This document shows positions 54,986 through 64,000 of a stretch of DNA of 64,000 nucleotides, in pieces. The notes beneath the pieces were generated by a model. It had not been told where the DNA came from. It was given only the letters and a program-made list of their open reading frames with translations, and made no database searches. Position numbers and translations under genes: made by a program. The stretch is from Pictodentalium vernedei (Eukaryota > Mollusca > Scaphopoda > Dentaliida > Dentaliidae). How positions within the stretch are numbered: position 1 is the first letter of the stretch; the number at the start of each line of letters is the position of its first letter. The stretch is taken from assembly GCA_031216915.1 (NCBI GenBank), contig CM062297.1, forward strand, positions 545,188,971 to 545,252,970, in the 5' to 3' direction.

Positions 54986-56600
54986 ATGGACGTTTATTCG
55001 AACAATAAAAGTCTTGGATAAATTTTTGCTTTATTCACCTAGTAGCAGCTGCTGGTAGGGTGATACATTTTCCCCGTAGGTTTAACACTGAAAGAATTTA
55101 TTCGTTTTGTAGAGACAGACTTGTTGGCCTCTGACCTCTACCGCACTCGTGTTATCATGACATGTTTTACGTTTGTAGGAGACATAATGAACTGACATTT
55201 ATCAAACGTTGGCCGTCGCTGAAATGTTTAGTTTTAGAATATATGACACATTTCAACCTGTATAACAATAAAAAGAACACCAATTAACAGAAAAAAAACA
55301 AAACAAAAAAAACAAAAAAAAACACAGACTAAAGCAATCAAAACCAAGCGTAGAAAAACATACATGTTCGATTAGGAAAGGCGGGGTATGATGATTGAAA
55401 TTTCATTTTCCAAATTAGGAAAAGTGTAAATAAACAAATGCAAGTGTCGTCTGCTTTGTTTATAAAACTCAAGTTGAATCGACAACGACCCCCCCCCCCA
55501 AAAAAAAAAACCAAAAAAACAATAAACAACGAAAATAAGAAAGTTAAACATTGTTCACTTAATAAAGAAATTTTGCAACTTTAGCTCAAGTTTGCAGGAC
55601 AATTATTTTTAGACAGAAATGTATCACTGCGCCTTGTTTATTCTTTACGGCAGCGTAGAACCGCCACACCATAGTATATTTACAGGGATTCCTAATCTGT
55701 TTAAACAGATTGCTAAACTGTTTTTGCAGATTACTAATCTGTTAAAACAGATTACTAATCTGTTTTTACAGATTACTAATCTGTTTAAACAGATTAGTAA
55801 TCTGTTTTTACAGATTAGTAATCTGTTTAAACAGATTGACAAATCTGTTTTTACAGATTAGTAATCTGTATTTACAGAATACTAATCTGTTTTTACAGAT
55901 TAACTAATCTGTTTTTACAGTTTACTAATCTGTTTTTACAGAGTAACTAAGTAATCTGTAAATACAGATTAGTTAATCTGTAAAAACAGATTAGTAATCT
56001 GTAAATACAGATTAGTTAATCTGTCTAAACAGATTACTAATCTGTAAATACAGATTAGTTAATCTGTTTAAACAGATTACTAATCTGTAATTACAGATTA
56101 GTTAATCTGTAAAAACAGATTAATAATCTGTTTAAACAGATTAGTAATCTGTAAAAACAGATTAGTAATATGTTTTTACAGATAAACTAATCTGTATTGA
56201 CAGATTAGTAATCTGTTTAAACAGATTAGTAATCTGTAAAAACAGGTTAGTAATCTGTAAAACCAGATTAGGAATCCCTGGAAATATACTACGGCGTGGC
56301 GGTTCTACGCTGCCGTAATTTTTGGCAGTTCTGCTTGTCGATCGAATTGGACCAATATGCTCCTCACTTCTCGCATTGTGTTGCAGCGAGTAACAGCACG
56401 ATTTCACCGCGACTGCCCTGTAAATGATCTATGGGATAAACAGAATAAACGTATAGTGTTTTCAAGCAAAATAAATATTCTACTCGTAGGAGTAAGAATG
56501 AAACAGACTCGCCAGAGGCTCGTCGGTTTCCTTCTTAATCCTACTCGTAGAATATTTTTTTTTACTTGAAAACACTATACGTTTATTTTATATCTATAGG
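54961..56600 (+). repeat. Tandem duplication, unit 2
   Basis: Same sequence as unit 1 without the capped element, but carrying the palindrome-array element at 55646-56317, for which unit 1 provides the empty site (TGTTTATTTTTGGC near 54700). Includes A-rich expansions (55280-55320) and a C run (55490-55500). Confidence 0.88.
55646..56317. mobile_element. Palindrome-array MITE with 6-bp target duplication
   Basis: Inverted ends of about 50 bp, TACGGCAGCGTAGAACCGCC then ATTCCTAATCTG, pair with the right end (GGCGGTTCTACGCTGCCGTA). Flanks ATTCTT (55640-55645) and ATTTTT (56318-56323) duplicate the ATTTTT of the empty site in unit 1. The interior (about 55690-56270) is about 25 copies of AATCTGT-(4)-ACAGATT joined by ACT, AGT or AGTT. 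The small open frames are artefacts. The 6-bp duplication and TA-starting end recall IS3EU-type elements; this is weak inference. Confidence 0.85.
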
Positions 56601-56661
56601 TGCGTACATTTCTGAAGTGAAGTAATCCAATGGAACCGACGACCTAATGGTTTGAGGGAAC

Positions 56662-56936
56662 ATGACGCACAGCCGCATAAAATTCATTTTTAACTCTAAA
56701 CCCAACCCGAATAGCAGACGCACTTACAAAGAATCTCAAATAACTGAAAACTTTCATTTTTTTTGTCTCAAAAATATAGCTGATGACCTCCCATTGGAAT
56801 GTGCTCAGGGTGTTCGCTCCAGTGAGGGTCATAGGTTATGTTTTTTAAGAAAAAAAAAACATGAAAGAAAATATTTTAAAAAATTAAACAGTGATTTTTG
56901 TGAACAGCATTGGTCAGTTTGGTCGTTGCTTTAAAT
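56662..56936 (+). mobile_element. CCCTTTACC-family MITE, diverged
   Basis: CTAAACCCAACCCGAATAGC at the left; centre ATGACCTCCCATTGGAATG / TTCGCTCCAGTGAGGGTCAT; right part GTGATTTTTGTGAACAGCAT then TTGGTCAGTTTGGTCGTTG as in the 9.7 kb copy. A partial copy (CCTTTCATTGGAACGAATTT...GGGGTCATAAGCTATGTTTC) lies at 57480-57560. Confidence 0.6.
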
Positions 56937-56968
56937 AAAGTGTTATCGATTTCAACCCAAAAACAAGC

Positions 56969-57212
56969 CAGAAAATAAGCAAACTGTCATCTGCAAAATG
57001 AGGTCCCCAGGGGGTGAATTTAGTGATGCTACCCTGCACAGCAGGGTAGCATCACTACGTTTACCCTCTGTGAAACTCAGTTTGAATCAGGGTCTCAAAT
57101 TAAACAGAAAGAGGTACCCAGAGGATACATTGGCCCACTGTATGAGATAGCATCATCAAAATTACCATCTGGGGACCTCATTCTGTAAATGTCAGACTGC
57201 TCATTTTCAGGC
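56969..57212. mobile_element. GGCCTGAAAATGAGC-family MITE, full copy
   Basis: Terminal repeats of about 45 bp: GCCAGAAAATAAGCAAACTG...ATGAGGTCCCCAG and its inverse CTGGGGACCTCATTCTG...GCTCATTTTCAGGCC. Internal hairpin GATGCTACCCTGC / GCAGGGTAGCATC around 57030-57056. Half copy at 37618-37740. Confidence 0.8.
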
Positions 57213-57246
57213 CTGCCCCAAACGCATATTGTTTGCGTATTTTTTT

Positions 57247-57459
57247 AATTTGACAAGGCACCGGGCAGAGTGGTTAGATAATGCTTTGAGGATCGGACAC
57301 CCACGAGGTCTTTTTGATTACTTTGAACTCTTTTTCCAGGAGAGGCTTAATTCTTTTGTAAAAGAAAACCATATGCCAAAAATAACCCCTCATTCAACCA
57401 TATCTTTCCAAGATATTCTACTTTCCAGTCTCTGGAGAGGTGGCGATACAAGAGTGTAG
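57247..57459 (+). CDS. Candidate host terminal exon, unknown product
   Basis: A pyrimidine-rich acceptor (GTATTTTTTTAATTTGACAAG) leads into about 65 open codons: HRAEWLDNALRIGHPRGLFD, YFELFFQERLNSFVKENHMP, KITPHSTISFQDILLSSLWR, GGDTRV, stop at 57457-57459. An AATAAA lies near 57661. Composition looks coding (several Trp, Phe, Asp, balanced charge), but I do not recognise the family. It could instead be a transposon fragment. Confidence 0.35.
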   Translation, partial: NLTRHRAEWLDNALRIGHPRGLFDYFELFFQERLNSFVKENHMPKITPHSTISFQDILLSSLWRGGDTRV

Positions 57460-57707
57460 ATAGATAATCTCAACATATTTTTTTTCACTCTTCTTCTTTA
57501 GCAAAGACCTTTCATTGGAACGAATTTTCCGAGGGGTCATAAGCTATGTTTCGGATGGAAACATAACCACCCCACATCCGCCATCCCACTAGCTTCAGAC
57601 ATGTAATTCGGTTTGATTCAGAGTGTGGGAGAAATATATTCACTTGGTCTTAGTTGAGTATAATAAAGCAATCCAGTGATTGGAACAAGGCATCATTTCT
57701 TCGTATC

Positions 57708-58212
57708 CACAGGGTACAAGCGGACAATCGGCTGAAACGGAAATTGTGAGCTGTCCGGCGAGACTCACCTGGCTGAATAGTCGGAAATTCAAAAACTACA
57801 CGCTGGTTACGGTCATTTTTGTGAGATTGCGTTCATTTAGTGGATGTACCTAGAAAATCCAGCATACACACAGTAAGTAAAATAGTTTACTGTTATTTCT
57901 AGAACAAACTGAGGTCCTATTTTGTTTGAATTTGTCTCTAAACGTAGAATTTGTGGACTTGACTCACGACAACATTTGTAATTTTTGCAAACGAGAATGT
58001 GATAAATGATACTGAAACACAAGACCAGAGTCGTTTTAAATACATTCGACTCTCCAAATCCTTCAAAGAGTCACTTTCCACTTCATTGGGACCTTCATAC
58101 GGAAAGTCTGTAACACATGAATCGCAAACCTGGCTAATATCTGGAGCCACTGTAGTCTCCCTGACTGTACGACTAATTACGAAGTACCTGTCCGACTAAC
58201 TTAAATGTACAC
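57708..58212 (+). repeat. Left arm of a 4.8-kb inverted repeat
   Basis: Starts CACAGGGTACAAGCGGACAA and includes AAACGGAAATTGTGAGCTGT, GTTTACTGTTATTTCTAGAA, ACGAGAATGTGATAAATGAT and CCACTGTAGTCTCCC. The inverse copy is 62031-62483. A third, short piece (TGTGATAAATGACACCGAAA, CACAAGACCAGTGGCGTTTT) lies at 58628-58682. Confidence 0.8.
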
Positions 58213-58812
58213 AATATTTTTTGACCGCTTAATTGTACCGATATCGCTGTAAGAATCTCGGTATATGATGCAGTGTTTCTCCGCTTTGCGGGTCAGTCAT
58301 GCCCCACTGGTAGAAAATTAAGTTATTAACTTCATAAACACTAGTAACACATATCTCATCAACAGTTCCACTCGAATCTTGGAAAATTCAGTGTGCCTAA
58401 TGGCTATTTGCCAATGCAAACTTGTTCTGTCATACCGAAACATACACGTGTAATATTCGATATTCAATCAACATATCAACATCCCCTTGAAACACGGTCC
58501 TTATATTTTGGCGAAAATTTTGAATTTAATCACGTGTATTGTAGCAGAATTCTCATTTGAATTCTCACTAAGGTGAACGAAATATAAACCCTGGTTTACG
58601 AATACGGTGTTAATTTAAACACTAATTATTTGTGATAAATGACACCGAAACACAAGACCAGTGGCGTTTTAAATACATTCGACTTTTTTGGGATGAAAAC
58701 GAAGGTGTGCAGTAGTAACACCCAAGGGTTCACTGAGAACGAAAGTCGAAGATATTAGAGATATGCAGAGACAAAGAGAAGCAGAGAGATAGGGCTGACG
58801 GAGAAAGCTTAG

Positions 58813-58817
<5 letters not shown>

Positions 58818-58856
<39 letters not shown>

Positions 58857-58917
58857 GAGGGAGACAGGCAGGCAGGCAGGCAGACAGGGCAGGCAGGCAG
58901 GCAGGCAGGCAGGCAGA
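58818..58917. repeat. (GA)n, G run and (GGCA)n microsatellites
   Basis: AGAGAGAG run, then 11 Gs, then GGCAGGCAGGCAGACAGGGC repeats. The C- and L-rich frames on the minus strand are artefacts. Confidence 0.95.
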
Positions 58918-59399
58918 GGGGCTTGGGGAACAGCTAACTTTGATTAATTTACCATGAATAGATTTATGGGGTTTGTGATCAAATATAGTCAGAAGTGTAT
59001 CTGGGTGCAAAAAACACTTGTTAAAGGTCGGGAAGGGGTAGTAAACGGGTCATTGTGTGATTTCATTTTGCTTTAAAATTATTTTTCAAGGGCTTAGACA
59101 AATTTTGTTCCAAGCATATTCTTGCCCTATTGATCCCATTGGGTTTTGTGTGCGGGATGGAGTGGGGTGGGGCGGGGGGGGGGGGGGGGGTCAGAACTTA
59201 CGAGGTATATATTGTTCAAAGTTTTGTTAGAGTGAACCTGAGACTTGTATTTTAAATACTGTATTTTTGTGAATTGGCAAGTGTGCGACATAGAGAATAT
59301 GTATTGCAAAATGGTCAATGACATTGTAGCTCAACTTGTCCAAGAAGAGAATGAAAGCTCCAGCATTTAAGTCATTTAACCAAGTTTCTACAGAAAAGA

Positions 59400-61536
59400 C
59401 ACCACACCAAAGCTGCATATAAAACCTGAAAAAGATCAGGTGAGGAATGAGACCTGGGTGCACTAATGGAATTGTTGACAATTTATATGCCAAATTCATG
59501 ATGGTCGATGGCGGCCATGTTATTGAACAAAATTCAGAAAAAAATTGTTAGCTCCCATATAGACATCACACCAAAACTACATGTGACATTTGAAACAAAT
59601 TTGATGAGATATGTAGCCTGTGGGGTGCGCTAATGGAATTGTTGACAATTTATATCCCAAATCCAAGATGACTAAAGAAACTTCCTCATATTGCGCTAAG
59701 TTAAAATTTTGGCTCCTATAGGGAGCCCAAATGTTAACCCAGGGACTTGATTTGAACAAACTTGAATCTGACCCCCCCACACACAGACCCTAGAGATGTT
59801 GTATACCGATTATCAAAATATTTTGAGTTGTGATTCTGAAGAAGAAGATTTTTAAAGTTTACCCCCATATTGCACTAAGTTAAAATTCCCATAGGAAGCT
59901 CAAATATTAACTGAGGGACTTGATTTGAAACAACTTCAATATGACTCCCGTTATATACCAAATAGTAAAAGATTTTGACTAGTGGTTCCAGAGAAGATTT
60001 TTAAGGCTCATTCCCCACATTGCTCTAAGTTAAGATTCGGTCTCCTGTATTGAGCCCAAATATGAACCAATGGGCTTAATTTCAATACAATTGTATCTGA
60101 CCTTCACCCTCCCCCACCCCATGGATTCTGTATACCAAATATCAAAAGATTCTGATCAGTGTTTCTAGAGAAGATTTTTTTCAATTTTTTGCAAATATGC
60201 TGACTCAGCATTTTTCGATGCCCCCCCCCCCCCCCCCCCCCCCCCCCCGCCCTACAGAACATCCTGAGACAACCGATAGCAATTTTTTACCATTCCGTTC
60301 TACTGGTCTTAAGGATGCTTCCTGCGTGGTTTGGAAAATATGGGCATTTGGAAATATTTCTATTTTTAGCTTCTGTGTTTCCCACGAGAACACGGGAAAT
60401 TTTTGCGTGAATTAAGTACTTACCACTCAATAATACCACATTCTAAATTTGGTTCAAATTGGACCATGGGCTCGGAAACTAGAAATTTAGGGCAGGGTAA
60501 AAAATCTTGCCCCTCCCACTACAAAGGCAAATATTGCTCCACGAACTTCAAAAGGAAGCTCCAAACCAAATATCAAGTCATTGTACCAATGTACCCACTG
60601 GTTCATGAGAGTTTTTTTTAAAAAATTTTGGAGGAGTTTCCCCCACCCCTCCCTTTGGAGAGTGGCAACTTTATTTGAAAAAAAAACCATGGATTGACAT
60701 AGTTTAGTTTAGTTTAGTAGTTTAATGCATTACTCCACAGTGGCAGTTGCACAATACAAACATAACAAATTAGAAGATATAATAAACATGATGTATAATA
60801 TAAAGTACTAATGACTTTTTTCTTTAATAAGGTGATCTCGCTTCCATAAGAATGACCAGATCATGTTAGAAATAATATTAATCTATTTACTATCACAGTT
60901 TTTCAATATATAATAGTATTTCTCCGAATCGTTTAATTGTTCAAATTCTTTGTTTTCTTTTGTAATTTCTTCGAACCCCGTTTCCCTAATTTCGACATAT
61001 GCCTCACAATCCATAACAAACTTTTTTTTCGCTCTCTATTTCACCAGTATCGCACACATGGGCGTTGGGGTTGTTTATGTCTACCGTTTTCTATTTCTAA
61101 ATTATGGTTACTAACCTAAGTCCAGTAAACAGTTCACGGGCCTGTCGAGATCTGGTGATTTTCAGATAAGGTTCAAGCTTGTATTCATTTTTAACTAATC
61201 GATACATTCGTAACTTATTACTACCTTTCATTTTGTCATCATTAAACATGTCTTTAGTAAATCTTTCTCTATGCTGAGATTCTAGTACATTTTTCAGGCA
61301 TTTTCCATTACTATTTGAAATTACTCTTGTATAATACTATTACTATTTACATTACTATTAATATTTCCATTTTCCATTACATATGATTAGTAACATGCAT
61401 ATCAAATTTGGTTTAATTTGGCCCAGTGGTCTGTGAGGAGAAGTCGATAATGTAAAGTTTACACCGGACAGACGGAGGGACGGACAGAAAGTGATTACTT
61501 AAGTCCCCCTGACTTTCAGTCTGTTGAGCAAAAAGG
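59400..61536 (+). mobile_element. Hairpin-capped element, cap family B, interrupted by a LINE 3' end
   Basis: Core of about five diverged units of 158-170 bp (TAATGGAATTGTTGACAATT at 59465 and 59632; GGGACTTGATTT at 59745 and 59914; GGGCTTAATTT at 60072). A C run lies at 60220-60248. Then a module shared with 48480-48810 (TGGTTTGGAAAATATGGGCA, TAAATTTGGTTCAAATTGGA, CCAAATATCAAGTCATT). After the LINE fragment 60697-61380 the 3' side resumes (ATATCAAATTTGGTTTAATT, GGACAGACGGAGGGACGGAC) and ends in a degenerate hairpin CTGACTTTCAGTC...TTGAGCAAAA. 5' end not defined. Confidence 0.6.
60697..61290 (-). pseudogene. LINE ORF2 C-terminus and 3' UTR with TAAAC tail
   Basis: The minus-strand frame reads RERFTKDMFNDDKMKGSNKL, then ITRSRQARELFTGLRLV, then NPNAHVCDTGEIESEKKFVM, DCEAYVEIRE, ending KNCDSK-stop. 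This is the Cys-rich C-terminal tail (C-x..C-x..H/K-F-x..C) found in several invertebrate LINE ORF2 proteins. Two in-frame stops lie between the two halves. The 3' UTR ends in a CTAAACTAAACTAAACTA tail (60701-60719 on plus), marking the true 3' end. 5' truncated; it inserted into the capped element. Confidence 0.72.
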
Positions 61537-61689
61537 GGGCGCTGGGCTGAGTTATTTTGTGCGATATGGTGGAACATGTACACTGAGTTAGGTCAATAGG
61601 TGAGTTTGTAGAAAAGTCAATGGTGTGGCGTGAAGGGAGGCATAATATGTCGCGTGGCCATTGACAGTAAAGGTAACCTTTCCACTTTG

Positions 61690-61915
61690 ATTCAGTTGAA
61701 AAACTCGTACTCGTTTTTGTCTGGACAACTAGAGCCCAAATGGCAAATTCTGGACTTGTACCCACAGCTGGACAACTCGAAGCCATTTCTCTTTGAATGG
61801 GTTCGAGTTGTCAAAACGTGGGTGCGAGTTATCCAAACGTGGGTACGAGTTATCCAGACGAAAAATGGGTAGAAGTTGTTCAGTTGTGGGTACGACTAGT
61901 CTGGTACGAATTGTC
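61690..61915 (+). repeat. Short GTACGAGTTATCCA minisatellite
   Basis: GTGGGTGCGAGTTATCCAAA, GTGGGTACGAGTTATCCAGA and related 20-24-bp units, some inverted (CTTGTACCCACAGCTGGACA). It lies just outside the inverted-repeat arm. Confidence 0.7.
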
Positions 61916-62030
61916 TCGTAAGTAACAAGACTATTTACGAGGGACAGTAAGGCGTTCATACATATTATTCCAAGACATCTTTTCAATTCTGTTTCAACGG
62001 TTTGCAGTTTGTCGGACAGTGCAAACGCAG

Positions 62031-62483
62031 TTGGCCGTACACTTAGAAAGTCTGTTTTTGTAATTTGTCGTACAGTTTGGGAGACGACAGTGGCCACAGT
62101 TATGAGCCCGGTTTACGATTCAAGTGTTTACAGATTTTCCATATGAAGAGCCCAAAATGAAACGTCACTGCTCTTGTATTTCGGTATCATTTATCACATT
62201 CTCGTTCGCAAAAATTACAAATATTGTCGTAGTCAACAAATTCTACGCTTAGAGACAAATTCACATAGAATTGGACATCAGCTTGTTCTAGAAATAACAG
62301 TAAACTATTCTACTTACTGTCTGTAGGCTGGATTTTCTAGGTGCATCCACTAAATGAACACAATCTTACAAAAATGACCGGTAATCCGCGTGTATTTTTT
62401 CAATTTCCGACGTTTCAGCTAGATGCGTCTCGCCAGACAGCTCACAATTTCCGTTTCAGCCGACTGTCCGCTTATACCCTGTG
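62031..62483 (-). repeat. Right arm of the 4.8-kb inverted repeat
   Basis: Ends TTTCAGCCGACTGTCCGCTT then ATACCCTGTG, the inverse of 57708-57735, and matches that arm to about 58212. No exact target duplication: flanks GTATC and ATATC. Confidence 0.8.
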
Positions 62484-62599
62484 ATATCGCTATTCAAACT
62501 AGCAGCTAAAATTTCTAAGTTATTGCCATCCGACGCAGGGCAAATGTTATGAAGGATCGAGAAGGGTGAAATGACTGACCTGGTAGATCAAGACGTATG

Positions 62600-63500
62600 T
62601 GTGAATTGGAGTGGGGAGGCCAGAAGAGCAAAAAAATGGAGGTGGTGTAGGTATGTATATCAAACAAGAGTTAGGCCATGTGAGAATCGCAGACTTATCT
62701 GAAGTAAATACAACAAATCAAGTAGAAAGTGAAATAATACGGGCAAACATCAAGATGAGAAACAGAAGTGTCGCAGTTGGGGTTGTATATTTAGCAGTTA
62801 AAGCGACTCAAGCCAGAGTAGAATGATGGAATATATATACGACACTCAGATCCAATGTTACTGAACTGGAAATTGGGGTTCCATGTTGTATTTATGGGAG
62901 ATTGAAATGGACACATTGGACAAGGAGGGGGGGGGGGGGTGCAGTGGGTGGGGATAAGAAAATCAATGTTATTACTAGAAACTCTTAAAGTTTACAAATG
63001 AACGGGGCCTGAAGATTTTGAATAGGGATGCAAAGTGTAATGATAAACGGACGTGAGAAAGGAGAGATGGAGGAGGGTCATAGACATGGAAATAGGCGAC
63101 GAAGGAAATTCTGAGTTAAATAGTGATCACAACCTGATAACAGTGTGGGTTAAGGGCAATATAATAGCAAAACAAAGAGCGATCTTTAAAGACATTTAGA
63201 AGCTGGGAAAAGAAGCCGACTGGGGTCACTTTGAGGAGAATTTAAAATCAAAGTTAGAAAATGTTTCAACCGGCGATAACATTCGGTTGGTGGCGGACTC
63301 AAGAGTGAGAAGTCCAAAAGATGCTGGGAGTGAAAGCATTGGGAGAGTCAGAGTGGCGATAAATGAATTAGGATATAGAGTAAATAATGAGCTCAAACAC
63401 GCAATAAAAGAGAGAAAGAAAAAATATGCTGCGTTTAGAAGTGGTAGAAAGCTCAAGGGGGTAAGTGATACAGGCACTAAAAGTGCCAAACAAGTCGTCC
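62600..63500 (+). pseudogene. LINE ORF2 endonuclease (APE) domain fragment
   Basis: The plus-strand frame gives GGGVGMYIKQELGHVRI, then NRSVAVGVVYLAVKA; in another frame the YMGD-NGHIGQ block (GDFNGHIG motif with a stop for Phe near 62900), then IGDEGNSELNSDHNLITVWV with the catalytic SDHN, then KQRAIFKDI and a charged helix region (INELGYRVNNELKHAIKERK) that leads toward the reverse transcriptase. It nicks target DNA in intact LINEs. Broken by several stops and shifts, one beside the G run at 62928-62940. The reverse transcriptase is absent. Confidence 0.75.
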
Positions 63501-63507
63501 CCTGAGC

Positions 63508-63552
63508 TCCAATGTGTTCTATGTGCCAACTGGCACATAGAACACATTGGAA
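63508..63552. repeat. Perfect hairpin CAATGTGTTCTATGTGCCA
   Basis: CCAATGTGTTCTATGTGCCA pairs with TGGCACATAGAACACATTGG around AC. It lies directly at the end of the LINE fragment. Confidence 0.85.
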
Positions 63553-63692
63553 CTCAGAGGAGGAAGTATATGGCGAGGCAAGAACAAAGGTTAATATAAT
63601 CAAGGGCAAAAATAGGGAAGTGTGAAATAGTAATCTCATTAAAGCAATAAGAAGAAGAGGGGGGGGGGGGGGGGGGGTCAAGTTCCAATATA

Positions 63693-64000
63693 TTTGGGCT
63701 GCAACGATATCCTTCCCGAACGATAAGATATGTATCACAATTCAATTTGCACGAAACGATATGTATTATGAGACACATGATCGCTCATGGCATGCAACTA
63801 CAACTTTCAAATACTTGAACAACATGCATTCATTACTGGCAGCTTCCCTTTTCGGACAATTTTTTTAATGCACTCTTCGAACAATATGTAACTTCTCAAA
63901 GTGATAACCATTGGCATTATTTCAAGTATTGATTTTATGACCCATTTTCCGGTGTTCTTTTCCTCTCAGAAAATATGTTCAAACAATTTAATCTCTTATA
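63693..64000 (+). mobile_element. hAT-like repeat, TTGGGCTGCAACGATA end, copy 2
   Basis: Same repeat as 26186-26490, on the same strand, running off the window end. Left end TTGGGCTGCAACGATATCC. A run of 19 Gs precedes it (about 63659-63677). Confidence 0.65.

Noticed and set aside
55690-56270. CRISPR-like array of palindromic repeats
   Set aside because: Units abut with 3-4-base joints and no unique spacers, inside a MITE with inverted ends and a target duplication.
58669-59010. Cys/Leu-rich protein
   Set aside because: Translation of GA and GGCA microsatellites.

Overview
The window is eukaryotic, repeat-saturated DNA, most likely from a mollusc (inference). The evidence is pervasive short-MITE and SINE content, tandem arrays capped by GGAC-rich tracts and terminal hairpins as known from bivalve 'pearl'/Helentron-type repeats, DIRS-type retroelements, Tc1/mariner copies, hAT relatives and LINE fragments. 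There is no operon-like layout, and no complete host gene can be supported. A few short open, exon-like stretches lie between repeats (16811-17055 minus, 40912-41025 minus, 51174-51303 minus, 57247-57459 plus, and more weakly 22904-23014 minus). All are offered with low confidence.

Layout. 0-10 kb: a 240-bp hairpin-capped element, a Tc1-like remnant cut off by a decayed DIRS element (1806-9084) assembled from two incomplete copies, and a TTAA-flanked MITE. 10-20 kb: tandem-core, hairpin-capped elements (9990-11152, 13159-14130, 17820-19488), a 5S-rRNA-headed SINE with target-site duplications, a LINE 3' end, several TTAA MITEs and a G-run triplication. 20-27 kb: two tRNA-headed SINEs sharing the body of the 5S-headed one, hAT-like and TTAA-flanked MITEs and long perfect hairpins. 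27-33.6 kb: a nearly full-length but broken DIRS element with inverted terminal repeats and a clear internal complementary region. 34-41 kb: more MITEs and a Tc1/mariner element (38701-40283). 41-46 kb: a duplicated promoter-like GC-box/CRE/NRF-1 module, a 226-bp satellite, and a 950-bp CTA trinucleotide array followed by a minisatellite. 46-49 kb: a large capped element with a 131-bp core showing dimeric higher-order repeats. 50-57 kb: a hAT element nested in a MITE, a second Tc1/mariner element in inverse orientation, a 1.4-kb tandem duplication carrying different insertions in its two units, one of them a remarkable array of about 25 palindromes. 57-64 kb: a 4.8-kb region between roughly 0.5-kb inverted arms containing a capped element interrupted by a LINE 3' end, then a LINE endonuclease-domain fragment.

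The most coherent new signal is modular. The same roughly 155-bp core monomers recur under different terminal hairpin caps, the same SINE body recurs under different Pol III heads, and several unrelated TTAA-flanked MITE families each carry a near-perfect internal hairpin. Two insertions can be read against a duplicated empty site inside the window, which fixes their ends. All homology and divergence statements are by eye.
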